Shown one piece after another: positions 29,386 through 38,125 of a DNA stretch of 64,000 bases; within the stretch, counting starts at the first letter, position 1; the number at the start of each line of letters is the position of its first letter. The notes under the pieces were generated by a model. The model made no database searches and was not told the DNA's origin. It saw nothing but the letters and a program-made list of their open reading frames with translations. The position numbers and the translations under genes were made by a program. This stretch comes from Persicobacter psychrovividus (GTDB taxonomy: Bacteria > Bacteroidota > Bacteroidia > Cytophagales > Cyclobacteriaceae), in NCBI RefSeq assembly GCF_036492425.1, contig NZ_AP025292.1:2108001-2172000 (forward strand), in the 5' to 3' direction.

Positions 29386-30981
29386 ATGCAAGAACACGGA
29401 ATCAAATCGAAAAATGGTTTTGAACACTTAGGATTAAAACCAGCAGTAGTTAAATGGAACTTGGGACCTGCGGAATGTACGCAAGAGGTATTAAGCCGTG
29501 GAGAAGGTGTTTTAACAGACAGAGGTTCTGTTATGGTGGACACTGGTAAGTTCACTGGACGTTCTCCTAAAGACAAATATACTGTAGAAGATGCTCAGAC
29601 TAAAGATTCAGTATGGTGGGGTAAAATCAACCAACCAATCTCTGAAGAGAAATTCCAGATGTTAAGAACAAAATTGATCGCCTCTTTCGAAGGTGAAACA
29701 ATGTATGTTCGCGATATGTACGCAGGTGCAGATCCAAATTATAGATTGAACGTTCGTGCTTATAACACTATTGCTTGGCAGCACATGTTCACCTACAATA
29801 TGTTTATCCGCCCTTTGAAAGAAGAGTTGGAAAACTTTGAAGCCAACTGGACAATTCTTTGTAACCCTAAGTTTGAAGTAGAGAACTACGAGGAACTGGG
29901 AATGAACGGTAAGAATTTCGCGATCGTAAACATGACTACCCGCGAATTGATCATCGGTGGAACGGCTTACGCTGGAGAGATGAAAAAAGGAATCTTCTCT
30001 GTGCTTAACTATGTATTGCCACACGATCACAAAGTACTTTCAATGCACTGTTCTGCCAACGAAGGTAAAGAGGGCGACACAGCGATCTTCTTCGGACTTT
30101 CAGGTACTGGTAAAACAACTTTGTCTGCCGATCCTAACCGCGCGCTTATCGGTGATGACGAGCACGGCTGGACGGAAAACACGATCTTCAACTTTGAAGG
30201 CGGTTGTTACGCGAAATCTGTTGACCTGACAGAAGACAAAGAGCCAGACATCTGGAAAGCGGTTCGTTTCGGTGCTATTGAAGAAAATACGCGCTTCTTC
30301 GAAGGAACGCATACAATTGATTATGAAAACACCTCGGTAACAGAAAACATTCGCGTTTCTTACCCTGTTCACTTCATCGAAAATGCCAAAGAAGTATCTA
30401 TCGGTGCGGTGCCTAAAAACATTTTCTTCCTGACTTTCGATGCCTTTGGGGTAATTCCTCCAATCTCACGTTTGTCTAAAGGACAGGCAATGTTCCACTT
30501 CATCTCGGGTTATACTTCAAAAGTTGCGGGTACTGAGATGGGCATCACAGAACCTACCCCTACATTCTCTGCTTGTTTCGGTGCTGCATTTATGCCGCTT
30601 CACCCTGCAGAATATGCAGAATTGCTTGGTAAGAAAATGGATGAGCAAAATGTGAACGTATGGATGATCAACACTGGACTGAATGGTACAGGATCACGAA
30701 TGAAGCTGAAAGAGACTCGTGCGATGATTACTGCCGCTTTGGAAGGTAAATTGGACAACGTAGAGTTTATCCAACATCCAGAGTTTGGGTTTGAAGTACC
30801 ATCAACTTGTGAAGGTGTAACCACTGAATTGCTGAACCCTCGTAACACCTGGGCATCAGAAGAGGCTTATACTGAAGCTTGTAACAAACTGGTAGAGCTA
30901 TTCAACAAAAACTTTGTTCAGTTTGAAGAAGGTTCTTCTCAAGAGATTATGGCTGGTGCACCTAAGGTGTTGGCAGACTAA
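29386..30981 (+). CDS. pckA: Phosphoenolpyruvate carboxykinase (ATP)
   Basis: A 531-residue ATP-dependent PEPCK that converts oxaloacetate and ATP to PEP, ADP and CO2 in gluconeogenesis. Visible motifs are TGKFTGRSPKDKYTV (oxaloacetate site, residues about 50-65), the P-loop FFGLSGTGKTTLSAD (about 235-250), the metal-binding GDDEHGW (about 262) and ENTRFF (near 305). Length and motifs are standard. It is monocistronic, with a terminator directly after. Confidence 0.97.
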   Translation: MQEHGIKSKNGFEHLGLKPAVVKWNLGPAECTQEVLSRGEGVLTDRGSVMVDTGKFTGRSPKDKYTVEDAQTKDSVWWGKINQPISEEKFQMLRTKLIASFEGETMYVRDMYAGADPNYRLNVRAYNTIAWQHMFTYNMFIRPLKEELENFEANWTILCNPKFEVENYEELGMNGKNFAIVNMTTRELIIGGTAYAGEMKKGIFSVLNYVLPHDHKVLSMHCSANEGKEGDTAIFFGLSGTGKTTLSADPNRALIGDDEHGWTENTIFNFEGGCYAKSVDLTEDKEPDIWKAVRFGAIEENTRFFEGTHTIDYENTSVTENIRVSYPVHFIENAKEVSIGAVPKNIFFLTFDAFGVIPPISRLSKGQAMFHFISGYTSKVAGTEMGITEPTPTFSACFGAAFMPLHPAEYAELLGKKMDEQNVNVWMINTGLNGTGSRMKLKETRAMITAALEGKLDNVEFIQHPEFGFEVPSTCEGVTTELLNPRNTWASEEAYTEACNKLVELFNKNFVQFEEGSSQEIMAGAPKVLAD

Positions 30982-31010
30982 TCACTGAACAGCGATCAAA
31001 TATTCATGGG

Positions 31011-31048
31011 AACGGCTGCCTCTTCTGAGGTGGCCGTTTTTGCTTTTT
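31011..31048 (+). terminator. Intrinsic terminator of pckA
   Basis: AACGGCTGCCTC and GAGGTGGCCGTT form a stem with an internal mismatch and a tetraloop-sized loop, followed by a T-rich run. Confidence 0.8.
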
Positions 31049-31152
31049 TATGGTATTTTAACACAGGAAACCACCCAAATATTACTTGAATCCCCTTTTA
31101 AATATTAATTTAGTCGATAGAAAGTAATTCAATCAACTTGTAAACACTCAAT

Positions 31153-32688
31153 ATGAGGATAATATTTTTCGCTATACTGCTTTGTGGACTTGCTTTTTCA
31201 AGCCCCGCAGTCGCACAGAAAGAAACAATGACCCTCACTGGGGAAACCACTCCCAACGGGGTCCGAGAGGGCGTATGGTACTATGTTCATGGCACCGACT
31301 CACTGGTCGCAGGGATTTACCAGGATGGCCTAAAGGAAGGCATGTGGAACAGCTACACAAAAGCGGGACGACTGTACAAAAAAGTTTCTTACAAAAAAGG
31401 GAAAAAGGAAGGTGGTGAACAGCAAATTTATGCCAATGGGCAGCTGTTTCTGGAGTGTGTTTATAAAAATGACAAGCTTAATGGCCTTTTCAATACTTAT
31501 CATGAAAATGGCAAACTCAAAAACTCGGGGGCTTATGTGTTCGGGAAAAAAGAGGGCAAATGGGTGTTCTATAACGAAGCTGGAAAAAAAATCAAAGAAG
31601 TCCCTTATAAAAACGGACTGATTGAGGGGAATGTAAACACCTACAACGAGTGGGGAAATATAGCCTCTGCCGCTCAGTATAAAGCCGACAAACCCGACGG
31701 CCAATACGTGGAGATGGATAATGCTGGAAATGTCATCACCAGGGGAACATATATCAATGGCAAAGAATCAGGCACCTGGAAATACCAATATCCTTTCAGC
31801 CTGCAAAAATACAAAGAGGAGACATTTGAAAATGGGCTGATCCAGGGAAAGCAAACGACTTACTTTGAATCGGGCAGAAAAGAATCGGTGTTTCATTATG
31901 TAAATGATACCGTGCAGGGCGCCGCAGCCATGTTCTATGAAAATGGCAATATCTATAAAAAAATAAATTATAAGGACGGCCTTGAAAGTGGCACTTATAT
32001 TGAATATTTTGACAATAAAGCACGAAGCGCAGTTGGGAAATACAAAGAAGGGCTGAAAACTGGCAACTGGGAGTTCTTTTACGAAAACGGCATGACCTCC
32101 GAAGCAGGAGAATATAAATATGACCTGAGAAATGGGCTATGGAAAGCTTTTTACAGGGATGGAAGCCTGAAGTCGGAGGGGCATTATGTTGATGACCTTA
32201 AAGGTGGACAATGGTTTTATTACCATCCAGATAAATCCATCTCTAGCATCGGCACCTATCTCGCAGGGGAAGAAGAAGGTCTTTGGGGGTATTTCCACAC
32301 CAATGGCGCTTTGCAAACCGAACTGACCTATGAAAATGGTTTGCTGAAAAAATGCACAGACCCGATTTCCAGCAAAGGAAAAGCGCTTAAAAAAGGCACC
32401 TTTGTTGATGGCAATGGCACTTTGATTTTTTATAATGAAGAAGACAAAAAAGTCAGCGAAGAGAATTATGCCAATGGGCTTAAAGAGGGCAAAAGTCGAT
32501 TGTTCTACCCTAACGGAAAAGTAAAAGCGGAAGGCGATTTTATCAAGGGCAAGAAAAACGGTTTATGGATGTTCTATCAGAAAAATGGCCGCATAGAAAG
32601 TAACGGAAGTTACAAAAATGACCAACCAGTTGGTAAATGGCGATACTATGATAAGTCGGGTACTTTAATCAACGAGAAAGATTTTTAA
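31153..32688 (+). CDS. Exported MORN-repeat (MORN_2/YwqK-like) protein
   Basis: A 511-residue protein with a signal peptide (RIIFFAILLCGLAFSSPAVAQ). The rest is about twenty units of 22-24 residues of the form G-x-W-x-x-Y-x-x-x-G-x-L-x-x-x-x-x-Y-x-x-G-x-K-x-E, for example KEGKWVFYNEAGKKIKEV and KNGLWMFYQKNGRIESNG. This is the MORN_2 repeat, forming an extended beta ribbon. Units 16-17 are degenerate. Databases sometimes call such proteins YwqK antitoxin, but no toxin gene is adjacent, so that name is not supported. It is probably periplasmic or surface-exposed; the function is unknown. Confidence 0.88.
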   Translation: MRIIFFAILLCGLAFSSPAVAQKETMTLTGETTPNGVREGVWYYVHGTDSLVAGIYQDGLKEGMWNSYTKAGRLYKKVSYKKGKKEGGEQQIYANGQLFLECVYKNDKLNGLFNTYHENGKLKNSGAYVFGKKEGKWVFYNEAGKKIKEVPYKNGLIEGNVNTYNEWGNIASAAQYKADKPDGQYVEMDNAGNVITRGTYINGKESGTWKYQYPFSLQKYKEETFENGLIQGKQTTYFESGRKESVFHYVNDTVQGAAAMFYENGNIYKKINYKDGLESGTYIEYFDNKARSAVGKYKEGLKTGNWEFFYENGMTSEAGEYKYDLRNGLWKAFYRDGSLKSEGHYVDDLKGGQWFYYHPDKSISSIGTYLAGEEEGLWGYFHTNGALQTELTYENGLLKKCTDPISSKGKALKKGTFVDGNGTLIFYNEEDKKVSEENYANGLKEGKSRLFYPNGKVKAEGDFIKGKKNGLWMFYQKNGRIESNGSYKNDQPVGKWRYYDKSGTLINEKDF

Positions 32689-32769
32689 TAGAAAACAATC
32701 AAATATTTATAACCCAAATCCAGCATTGATCAGTTTTAACGATTTTTAACGGACTTTAGAAAAAAATCC

Positions 32770-32801
32770 TTTGAGGTTTTCGTTAGTTGATTATATATTT
32801 A
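32770..32801 (+). promoter_or_regulatory. Candidate promoter of the TPR gene at 32837
   Basis: TTTG (32770-32773), 20 bp, then TATATTTA (32794-32801), 7 of 8 matching TAnnTTTG, ending 35 bp before the start codon. Confidence 0.5.
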
Positions 32802-32836
32802 AATTGGATTTTATAGAAAATTAGTCTTATAACATT

Positions 32837-33430
32837 ATGAAAAGAACTTTTTTGGCAGTGATTTGCGTCTTAGCAATGGCCTTCACTGCAAATGCACAGG
32901 ATTTCGCAGCACTGAAAAACGATGCGAACAAAGCAATGGCGGCGAAAGATTACACCACAGCATTGGACGCTTACAAAAAAGCTGAAGCTGCAATGCCTGC
33001 AGAAGTGGATGCGACTATCTACTTTAACGCTGGTTACTCTGCTTACAAAACCAAGAAATATGACGAAGCTGCAAGCTATTTCGATAAAGCTGCAGAAAAC
33101 AACTATAAAGCTTGTAAAGCCCTTGACCTGAAAGTTGCTTCTTTGAAAAAAGCAAAGAAAATGGACGAGGTATATAAAGCATGTGAAGCAGGTATCGAAA
33201 AGTGCCCAAAAAGCCGTACAATGGTTCACACTTTATCAAGCAAATACTACAAGCAAGGTGCTAAAATCGTAAAGAAAGCCAACCAGATGCAAGCGGATCC
33301 AAAGCAAATCGAAGCTGCTAAAGCGGAAGCTAAAAAAGCGATTCCATTATTGGAAAAAGCTTTGGAGATCGAGCCAAACAACTCTTCTGCAAAAACTTTA
33401 TTGGACAATGTTCAACAAATGATCAAATAA
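32837..33430 (+). CDS. Small exported TPR protein
   Basis: A 197-residue protein with a signal peptide (KRTFLAVICVLAMAFTANAQ). TPR units occupy residues about 22-110 (ALKNDANKAMAAKDYTTALD, YFNAGYSAYKTKKYDEAASY) and 150-195 (AIPLLEKALEIEPNNSSAKT). The linker is Lys/Ala-rich. It should be a periplasmic interaction module. It has its own candidate promoter and terminator, so it is monocistronic. Confidence 0.85.
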   Translation: MKRTFLAVICVLAMAFTANAQDFAALKNDANKAMAAKDYTTALDAYKKAEAAMPAEVDATIYFNAGYSAYKTKKYDEAASYFDKAAENNYKACKALDLKVASLKKAKKMDEVYKACEAGIEKCPKSRTMVHTLSSKYYKQGAKIVKKANQMQADPKQIEAAKAEAKKAIPLLEKALEIEPNNSSAKTLLDNVQQMIK

Positions 33431-33761
33431 TCATTTGACAATAAGAAATGAAAGAAGCCACCCATTCGGGTGGCTTTTTTTTTATGCCTGAAAAATCACT
33501 TGCCCTGCCAGAATCTCCCCAAATCGAAAGAAGGTCAAACGCCATATTCAATCGATCAGCACACGACCCCGTAGCCCCATGAGTCACCCTCTCAAGCTGA
33601 AGGAAGGATCAGCCCCTGTCCTGCTTTTGTTGAGTTCTTAAAAAGGGGAATTAGGTAATTTATCGTCGATCACCTCCCTATGGCACAAAAAATCACCCCA
33701 CAAAAAAAGGCTTTCTGCCTAAATGGAAAACCTTGAAGAGATGTCAATAAGAGACGATTGA
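33431..33761. other. Intergenic region, convergent genes
   Basis: 331 bp. It holds the terminator at 33456-33484 and, near 33703-33719, a weak AGGC/GCCT hairpin with an A/T-run that could terminate the minus-strand gene. Nothing else was recognised. Confidence 0.4.
33456..33484 (+). terminator. Intrinsic terminator of the TPR gene
   Basis: AGCCACCC and GGGTGGCT form the stem, followed by nine T. Confidence 0.9.
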
Positions 33762-34145
33762 TTAATCGGTTGATTGTGCCCGATATTTAGGATGGAAAGC
33801 CGTGATCCCTTTCGCCTTGAATCGAAACCGAAATTCAAAACCTTTATCAAAATCAGTAACTGCCTGTGCGTTCCAGTGCATGACCGTTTGGCCAGAGAAC
33901 ATATGTTCAACCACTTCCATAAACTGATAATCCTGTAGCGCATCAACAAAGAAAGCACTGTCGTATTTCAGGTCGATGGTGAGCTTAAATGTTCGGCAAG
34001 GCGCAAAAGGGCGCAATGCACTGATTGATTTTTCAACGAGCTCATCCCAGCTCTTGGCGTTTACGGTAATCTGCATATCAGTAAAATTGAGTCCGCAAAG
34101 ATCGTCAATAATGCGCACTCCTACAAACATATCATTAAACTGCAC
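33762..34145 (-). CDS. Hypothetical protein, 127 residues
   Basis: The frame starts at GTG 34145; an ATG at 34130 is a possible alternative. I do not recognise the family. It is a compact soluble alpha/beta sequence with no signal peptide or membrane helix. The layout of a beta strand (CRTFKLTIDLKYDSAFF), a helix (VDALQDYQFMEVVEHM) and a strand ending in MHWN loosely recalls SiaC/DUF1987 proteins, but the NTSSSK motif is missing, so this is only a hint. It is divergent from the GT61 gene. Codon use looks like its neighbours. Confidence 0.55.
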   Translation of the reverse strand: MQFNDMFVGVRIIDDLCGLNFTDMQITVNAKSWDELVEKSISALRPFAPCRTFKLTIDLKYDSAFFVDALQDYQFMEVVEHMFSGQTVMHWNAQAVTDFDKGFEFRFRFKAKGITAFHPKYRAQSTD

Positions 34146-34236
34146 TATTGAACAATTATATAGGATCGATCATCGCTGAGGATCAACTTTTTAGAATAAT
34201 AAGCATTCCTATAAAGAGAACATCATCAATTTTAGC

Positions 34237-35466
34237 ATGGTTACAGTAAAAAAACTAAAATCTATCGCTCGGCGACAATTGAATGGAAAAAAGGTGGGTC
34301 GGCAGATCGCATCCGTTTTCATGCGTCGATATCTTTTTGCACAGGAGAGTGAAGTTAATTTAGAACAGATTCCTGTAATCCCGCCAGAACCTTTGCCCAT
34401 GGTGGTTCCCGAGCACGACTTTATTCATTTTCGTGACGATTACAAAACACAAAATGCCGATTGTGAAACGCCGCCCTCGAGCCTAACGATTGTAGAAAAC
34501 TGCACGGTTTTTACAGATAACCTCTTTGAGTTTTTTGTACTGCAAAACAATCTTATTCTTCAACAGCATTCTTACTTTCATCGTGTGGACAGCAGTGCCG
34601 AGGCTTGTTCAACGGGCCACTACTTACCAAAAATACGCAAGCCCAGACAACTTCAGGGAAGCGTATTCAGCATGGTGATTGGTGGAGGAAAAGACAACTA
34701 CTTCCATTGGATGGTGGACGCTATCCCCCGATTGTGGCTATTGAAAAAAAGTGGGCGATGGGATGACATTGACTGGTTCCTGATGCCCAATTATTCTCTG
34801 ACTTTCCAAAAACAATCCATCGAATTTTTCGGAATTCCCGAAGAGAAAATCATCAATGCAGAAAACATTGAATACCTGCAATGCGAACGACTCTACTTGC
34901 CCACAACGTCGAGGTATAACGGATGGTTCAGGCCATGGCTGATGGACTTCTTTAAAGCCTATACGGCTGAGCTAACAGCGACCATAGATGCAGCACCATA
35001 TATATACATCAGCAGAGGCGATGCCAGCCAGCGAAGGGTAACCAATGAAGACGAGGTGATCCTTGCCCTGCAAAAGCAGGGTTTTGATATTATTCAGCTT
35101 TCAAAACTTAGCTTTCAAAAACAGATTGCCTTGTTTAAGCAGGCGAAGGTGATTATAGCGCCACACGGGGCGGCCTTAACCAACCTTTTCTTCTGTGAAC
35201 CAAAAACGAAGGTCATTGAGGTGTTTCCTTCGGAGTATGTTTCTCCACTTTACCAGGAACTCGCGCTGCGGCTGAACTTACAATACAAAATGCTTATTTG
35301 CCCCAGCATTAAAGGGGCCCATAAAAACGAGACACTTCATATTGCCAACAAGGCCGATATTGAAGTCCCTATAGATGCGCTCCATCAGTCGGTTAGCGCC
35401 TATCTGGAAGAAACAAAAGATTTAATTGGCAAGAAGCAAAGCAAAAGCTACAGGAAAGCCAAGTAA
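34237..35466 (+). CDS. Glycosyltransferase family 61 (DUF563) protein
   Basis: A 409-residue protein. The GT61 core is visible from about residue 150: GGGKDNYFHWMVDAIPRLWLL (read in two blocks), PTTSRYNGWFRPWLMDFF, YISRGDASQRRVTNEDEV, then IIAPHGAALTNLFFCEPKTK and EVFPSEYVSPLYQELA. Such enzymes transfer sugars in glycan or surface-polysaccharide synthesis; donor and acceptor are unknown here. The first 100 residues are basic and variable. No signal peptide is seen. It stands alone and ends in a terminator shared with the small minus-strand ORF. Confidence 0.88.
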   Translation: MVTVKKLKSIARRQLNGKKVGRQIASVFMRRYLFAQESEVNLEQIPVIPPEPLPMVVPEHDFIHFRDDYKTQNADCETPPSSLTIVENCTVFTDNLFEFFVLQNNLILQQHSYFHRVDSSAEACSTGHYLPKIRKPRQLQGSVFSMVIGGGKDNYFHWMVDAIPRLWLLKKSGRWDDIDWFLMPNYSLTFQKQSIEFFGIPEEKIINAENIEYLQCERLYLPTTSRYNGWFRPWLMDFFKAYTAELTATIDAAPYIYISRGDASQRRVTNEDEVILALQKQGFDIIQLSKLSFQKQIALFKQAKVIIAPHGAALTNLFFCEPKTKVIEVFPSEYVSPLYQELALRLNLQYKMLICPSIKGAHKNETLHIANKADIEVPIDALHQSVSAYLEETKDLIGKKQSKSYRKAK

Positions 35467-35493
35467 GTCAGGTAAGCCAATTCTTCAAACAAC

Positions 35494-35522
35494 AAAAAGC
35501 CTCTTCATGAGAGGCTTTTTAT
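35494..35522. terminator. Bidirectional terminator after GT61 and the 57-aa ORF
   Basis: AAAAAGCCTCT and AGAGGCTTTTT form a perfect stem with a 4-nt loop between convergent genes. Confidence 0.85.
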
Positions 35523-35539
35523 TTTGACCAATTTCAAAA

Positions 35540-35713
35540 TCAGTTTTTCTTTTGTTGTTGGGCGGTATGTATTTGCTTTGCCAGGGCGGCAAAGTCATCA
35601 GCAAGTTCTTCCACCAGATGATCAATCGTTTCGTTTTTTTTCAAAGCAGTCAATTGACTCAGGGTTTCTTCAACCTCTTTTTTCACTTGATTTTCACTTT
35701 TATCAGTGGTCAT
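35540..35713 (-). CDS. Small acidic/basic helical protein, 57 residues
   Basis: An ATG at 35713 opens 57 codons ending in TGA at 35540-35542, directly before a terminator. The product starts MTTDKSENQVKKEVEETLSQ and ends FAALAKQIHTAQQQKKN. It is strongly helical, with heptad-like Leu/Ile spacing and no Cys, signal or membrane segment. Features of a real gene are the terminator 18 bp beyond its stop, balanced amino-acid use and lack of competing ORFs of quality. I do not recognise a family. It lies between the GT61 gene and the MBL hydrolase. Confidence 0.6.
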   Translation of the reverse strand: MTTDKSENQVKKEVEETLSQLTALKKNETIDHLVEELADDFAALAKQIHTAQQQKKN

Positions 35714-35829
35714 TTTTCATATACTTTAATGCGATAGAACTTCATCAAAATTCATACACAAATTTCCAGAAAAATACTTTTTAAAATATTAAGGGACAAA
35801 CACACATTAGATATGATAAAATACAATAT

Positions 35830-36945
35830 TTATATCGCTTTTTTCAATACGTTACCAACTTTCTTTTCCTGCCACCAAAAATTATTCCCAGATAAATCTT
35901 CGAAGGCCTGCTGAAGACCCACTTCTGGAACTTTAATCTGATACTGATATTGCCCGATACCCGCAAACAGCGCCTTTATGGGAGCATCCCAAGTGTGCAA
36001 CGCCAAATCAAAAGTACCCCAATGCACTGGAATCATATACTTGACCCCCAACGTCTGATTCGCCTTCAATGACTGTTCGGGTAAAATGTGCGCATCTTCC
36101 CACAACTTATCATAGGCTCCAACCTGAAAAATACTGATATCGAACCCGCCAAAACGATCGTGGATTTCCTGAAATTCTGTGGGCATATCCGCAGTATCGC
36201 CACTGTATATCACTTTTCTCCCTGCGCCAATAAATGCCCAACCACTCCACAACGTTGAGGACTGATCTAAAATCCCGCGCCCAGAAGAATGACGGGCAGG
36301 AACACAGACCAGCTTCACCGTCCCAAGTTGCACACTCTCCCACCAGTCATATTCGTGAATACGCTCCGCAGAAACGCCCCAACCCTTGAGGTGATGCCCT
36401 ATGCCAAGCGGCACATAAAAGTGTACGGAAGTCTCTTTTGCCAAAGATTTAATCGTGGCCGCATCCAGGTGATCGTAATGGTCATGTGAAATCAGTACGG
36501 CATCAAGCTTCGGTAATTCAGCCACGGTGATCGGTACTTCATGAAAACGTTTTGGACCAGCAAAGCTGAACATCGAGGCACGTTCACTAAAAACGGGATC
36601 TACCAAAAAGCGCTGCCCTTCAAAATCTAAAATAAACGAAGAATGACCAAGCCAGGTATATTCAAAATCTTTAGGTTTCAGGCTGAAATCTTTGGCACTG
36701 ATCTTATGTACTGGAATATCAATTTTTGGAAGTCTGTCCTCCGTTTTGGCATGATAATAAGCCTTGGCCGTAGCCCAGAAATCATATTCATAATAAGGCT
36801 TGGCAGGTGTTAGGTTAACAAACTTCTTCCCATTAAAATTCGGGGAGTCAAATTGTGGTCGCATGATCGAGGATTGAATAAAGGAATAGCCGACTGCCGT
36901 CATGATGAACAGCAGTAAAAACCATAATAAGCGTGGTTGAGGCAT
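35830..36945 (-). CDS. MBL-fold metallo-hydrolase, NAPE-PLD/UlaG-like
   Basis: A 371-residue protein with one N-terminal membrane helix or signal anchor (LLWFLLLFIMTAVGYSFI). The metallo-beta-lactamase fold follows: WLGHSSFILDFEGQRFLVDP near residue 95, the metal motif SHDHYDHLD near 153, PARHSSGRG near 218, YSGDTAD near 247 and VHWGTFDLALH near 315. The order and the GHSS block fit the NAPE-phospholipase D/RomA-like subgroup, which suggests hydrolysis of a lipid phosphodiester or similar; the substrate is unknown. A TetR gene lies 68 bp upstream on the same strand, and a palindrome matching the TetR-promoter palindrome lies between them. Control by that regulator is therefore likely. Confidence 0.85.
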   Translation of the reverse strand: MPQPRLLWFLLLFIMTAVGYSFIQSSIMRPQFDSPNFNGKKFVNLTPAKPYYEYDFWATAKAYYHAKTEDRLPKIDIPVHKISAKDFSLKPKDFEYTWLGHSSFILDFEGQRFLVDPVFSERASMFSFAGPKRFHEVPITVAELPKLDAVLISHDHYDHLDAATIKSLAKETSVHFYVPLGIGHHLKGWGVSAERIHEYDWWESVQLGTVKLVCVPARHSSGRGILDQSSTLWSGWAFIGAGRKVIYSGDTADMPTEFQEIHDRFGGFDISIFQVGAYDKLWEDAHILPEQSLKANQTLGVKYMIPVHWGTFDLALHTWDAPIKALFAGIGQYQYQIKVPEVGLQQAFEDLSGNNFWWQEKKVGNVLKKAI

Positions 36946-36982
36946 GAGATTAATTAAATGTGATATGTAGATGCTTACGATC

Positions 36983-37008
36983 CAAAAATGAAAAGGTTTT
37001 CATTTTTG
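36983..37008 (-). promoter_or_regulatory. Palindromic operator candidate before the MBL gene
   Basis: CAAAAATGAAAA and TTTTCATTTTTG are perfect arms around GG. The core ATGAAAAGGTTTTCAT (36988-37003) is 16 bp long, as is the palindrome in front of the TetR gene (ATGAAAATACGTTCAT, 37598-37613). It lies just after the TetR stop, so an alternative reading is a weak A/T terminator hairpin. Confidence 0.6.
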
Positions 37009-37013
37009 TTGGT

Positions 37014-37586
37014 TTATGCTTTTATCGCATCCCAAAGCAACTGAAAGGAGGCCTCGATCTTGGCGGAAGTCAGGACTATTTCTTTTTGATGTTGTGCGGT
37101 TGCAAGGGCCGTGAGGTAACCATACATTAAATTAAAGACCAGGTCATGGGGTGCATCCTTAATCAAAAGCTGCCGCCTGCCTTCGGCAAGAAAGGCATCG
37201 GCACGCAAAAGCCATTCCCCCGAAGCTGCCCGAACGGTGGAATCATAATAAGGGCTTTGCTTGTATTGCTCCATAAAAATACGCTGCGGCTGATGTGCTA
37301 CGCTGAAATCGATCAGTTCTTTCCACAACTGAAACAACTGCAATTTAAAAGGTTGCTGAGGGTCAATCTCCTCAAAAGTCACCTGCATCACTTTGGTTTT
37401 CAAATCCAGGTACAGTGCCCGCAATAACGCTTCTTTATTTTCAAAATAAATATATAGCGTACCAGAAGCCATTCCTGCTGCTTTGGCAATCTTGGGGATG
37501 GTCGCTCCTACAATGCCAATCTCATTCACCAGCTGAATAGTCGCTTCGTAAATTCGGGCTATTTTTCCTTCATCTTTTATGCGCAT
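37014..37586 (-). CDS. TetR/AcrR-family transcriptional regulator
   Basis: A 190-residue protein from the ATG at 37586 (MRIKDEGKIARIYEATIQLV). The N-terminal TetR HTH is clear: IVGATIPKIAKAAGMASGTL then YIYFENKEALLRALY (residues about 28-60). The helical ligand domain follows with no recognised ligand. An upstream in-frame ATG at 37613 would add nine residues but falls inside a palindrome matching the one before the MBL gene, so the later start is preferred. The protein probably represses itself and the MBL gene. Confidence 0.9.
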   Translation of the reverse strand: MRIKDEGKIARIYEATIQLVNEIGIVGATIPKIAKAAGMASGTLYIYFENKEALLRALYLDLKTKVMQVTFEEIDPQQPFKLQLFQLWKELIDFSVAHQPQRIFMEQYKQSPYYDSTVRAASGEWLLRADAFLAEGRRQLLIKDAPHDLVFNLMYGYLTALATAQHQKEIVLTSAKIEASFQLLWDAIKA

Positions 37587-37597
37587 ACTCAAATTAA

Positions 37598-37613
37598 ATG
37601 AAAATACGTTCAT
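37598..37613 (-). promoter_or_regulatory. Palindromic operator candidate at the TetR gene
   Basis: ATGAAAATACGTTCAT; 12 of 16 positions match 36988-37003 and the half-site ATGAA/TTCAT is kept. With flanks the arms reach AAATGAA/TTCATTT. On the minus strand it falls between a TTG and a TTAATTTG 20 bp apart, but that promoter would leave almost no leader. Confidence 0.6.
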
Positions 37614-37636
37614 TTATCAAGTTTCCGAAAGGATAT

Positions 37637-38044
37637 TTACGCTTTGAGTGAGGAAAAGCGCTGCTCCCATTGTGCATAAGCCTCACAGTAATCAATACCA
37701 CGCAGCAACTTATTGGCTGTCAAGGTATCGGGCATAAAAAAATACAGGTCATCATAGGCAAATTCCAGGTAACTGTACTTTTTCACCAATTTGGAAAGCT
37801 GCGAGCCATTAATGATATATCCGTGCTTATTTTTTAGATCGACCTGATCGAAATTCTCTACCGTCAACTGACGGTGCTCTGCCATCGACATCACGGCCTG
37901 CCGCAACAGCGCAATAAGGCGGTTATATTCTCCAATAAGTTCGCCCAAAGTAACATTGGAATTTTCCATCCCACAACCCATAAAGGAGGGCTGTTCGAGG
38001 GCTTCAGGCAAAACAACGATAGGGGTATGCTGACTTTGTTTCAT
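37637..38044 (-). CDS. Hypothetical protein, 135 residues
   Basis: I do not recognise this gene. It encodes a soluble protein with a central amphipathic helix (LGELIGEYNRLIALLRQAVM) and a Tyr/Phe-rich C-terminal half (YSYLEFAYDDLYFFMPDTLT). No signal peptide, membrane segment or metal motif is seen. It lies 50 bp upstream of the TetR gene on the same strand and could share a transcript with it. Codon use matches the neighbours. Confidence 0.6.
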   Translation of the reverse strand: MKQSQHTPIVVLPEALEQPSFMGCGMENSNVTLGELIGEYNRLIALLRQAVMSMAEHRQLTVENFDQVDLKNKHGYIINGSQLSKLVKKYSYLEFAYDDLYFFMPDTLTANKLLRGIDYCEAYAQWEQRFSSLKA

Positions 38045-38125
38045 GTTTCAATAAACGCAAAAAACGGCTAAAAAACACCTGCGCGCCCAAGAACAAAAGC
38101 ATAAGTCAGCCTCACGACCAGCCCC

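Noticed and set aside
31153-32688. YwqK-type antitoxin of a toxin-antitoxin pair
   Set aside because: The protein is exported, has about twenty MORN units and has no toxin gene beside it.
33762-34145. Assigning this gene to the SiaC family
   Set aside because: Only the strand-helix-strand layout is similar. The NTSSSK motif is absent.
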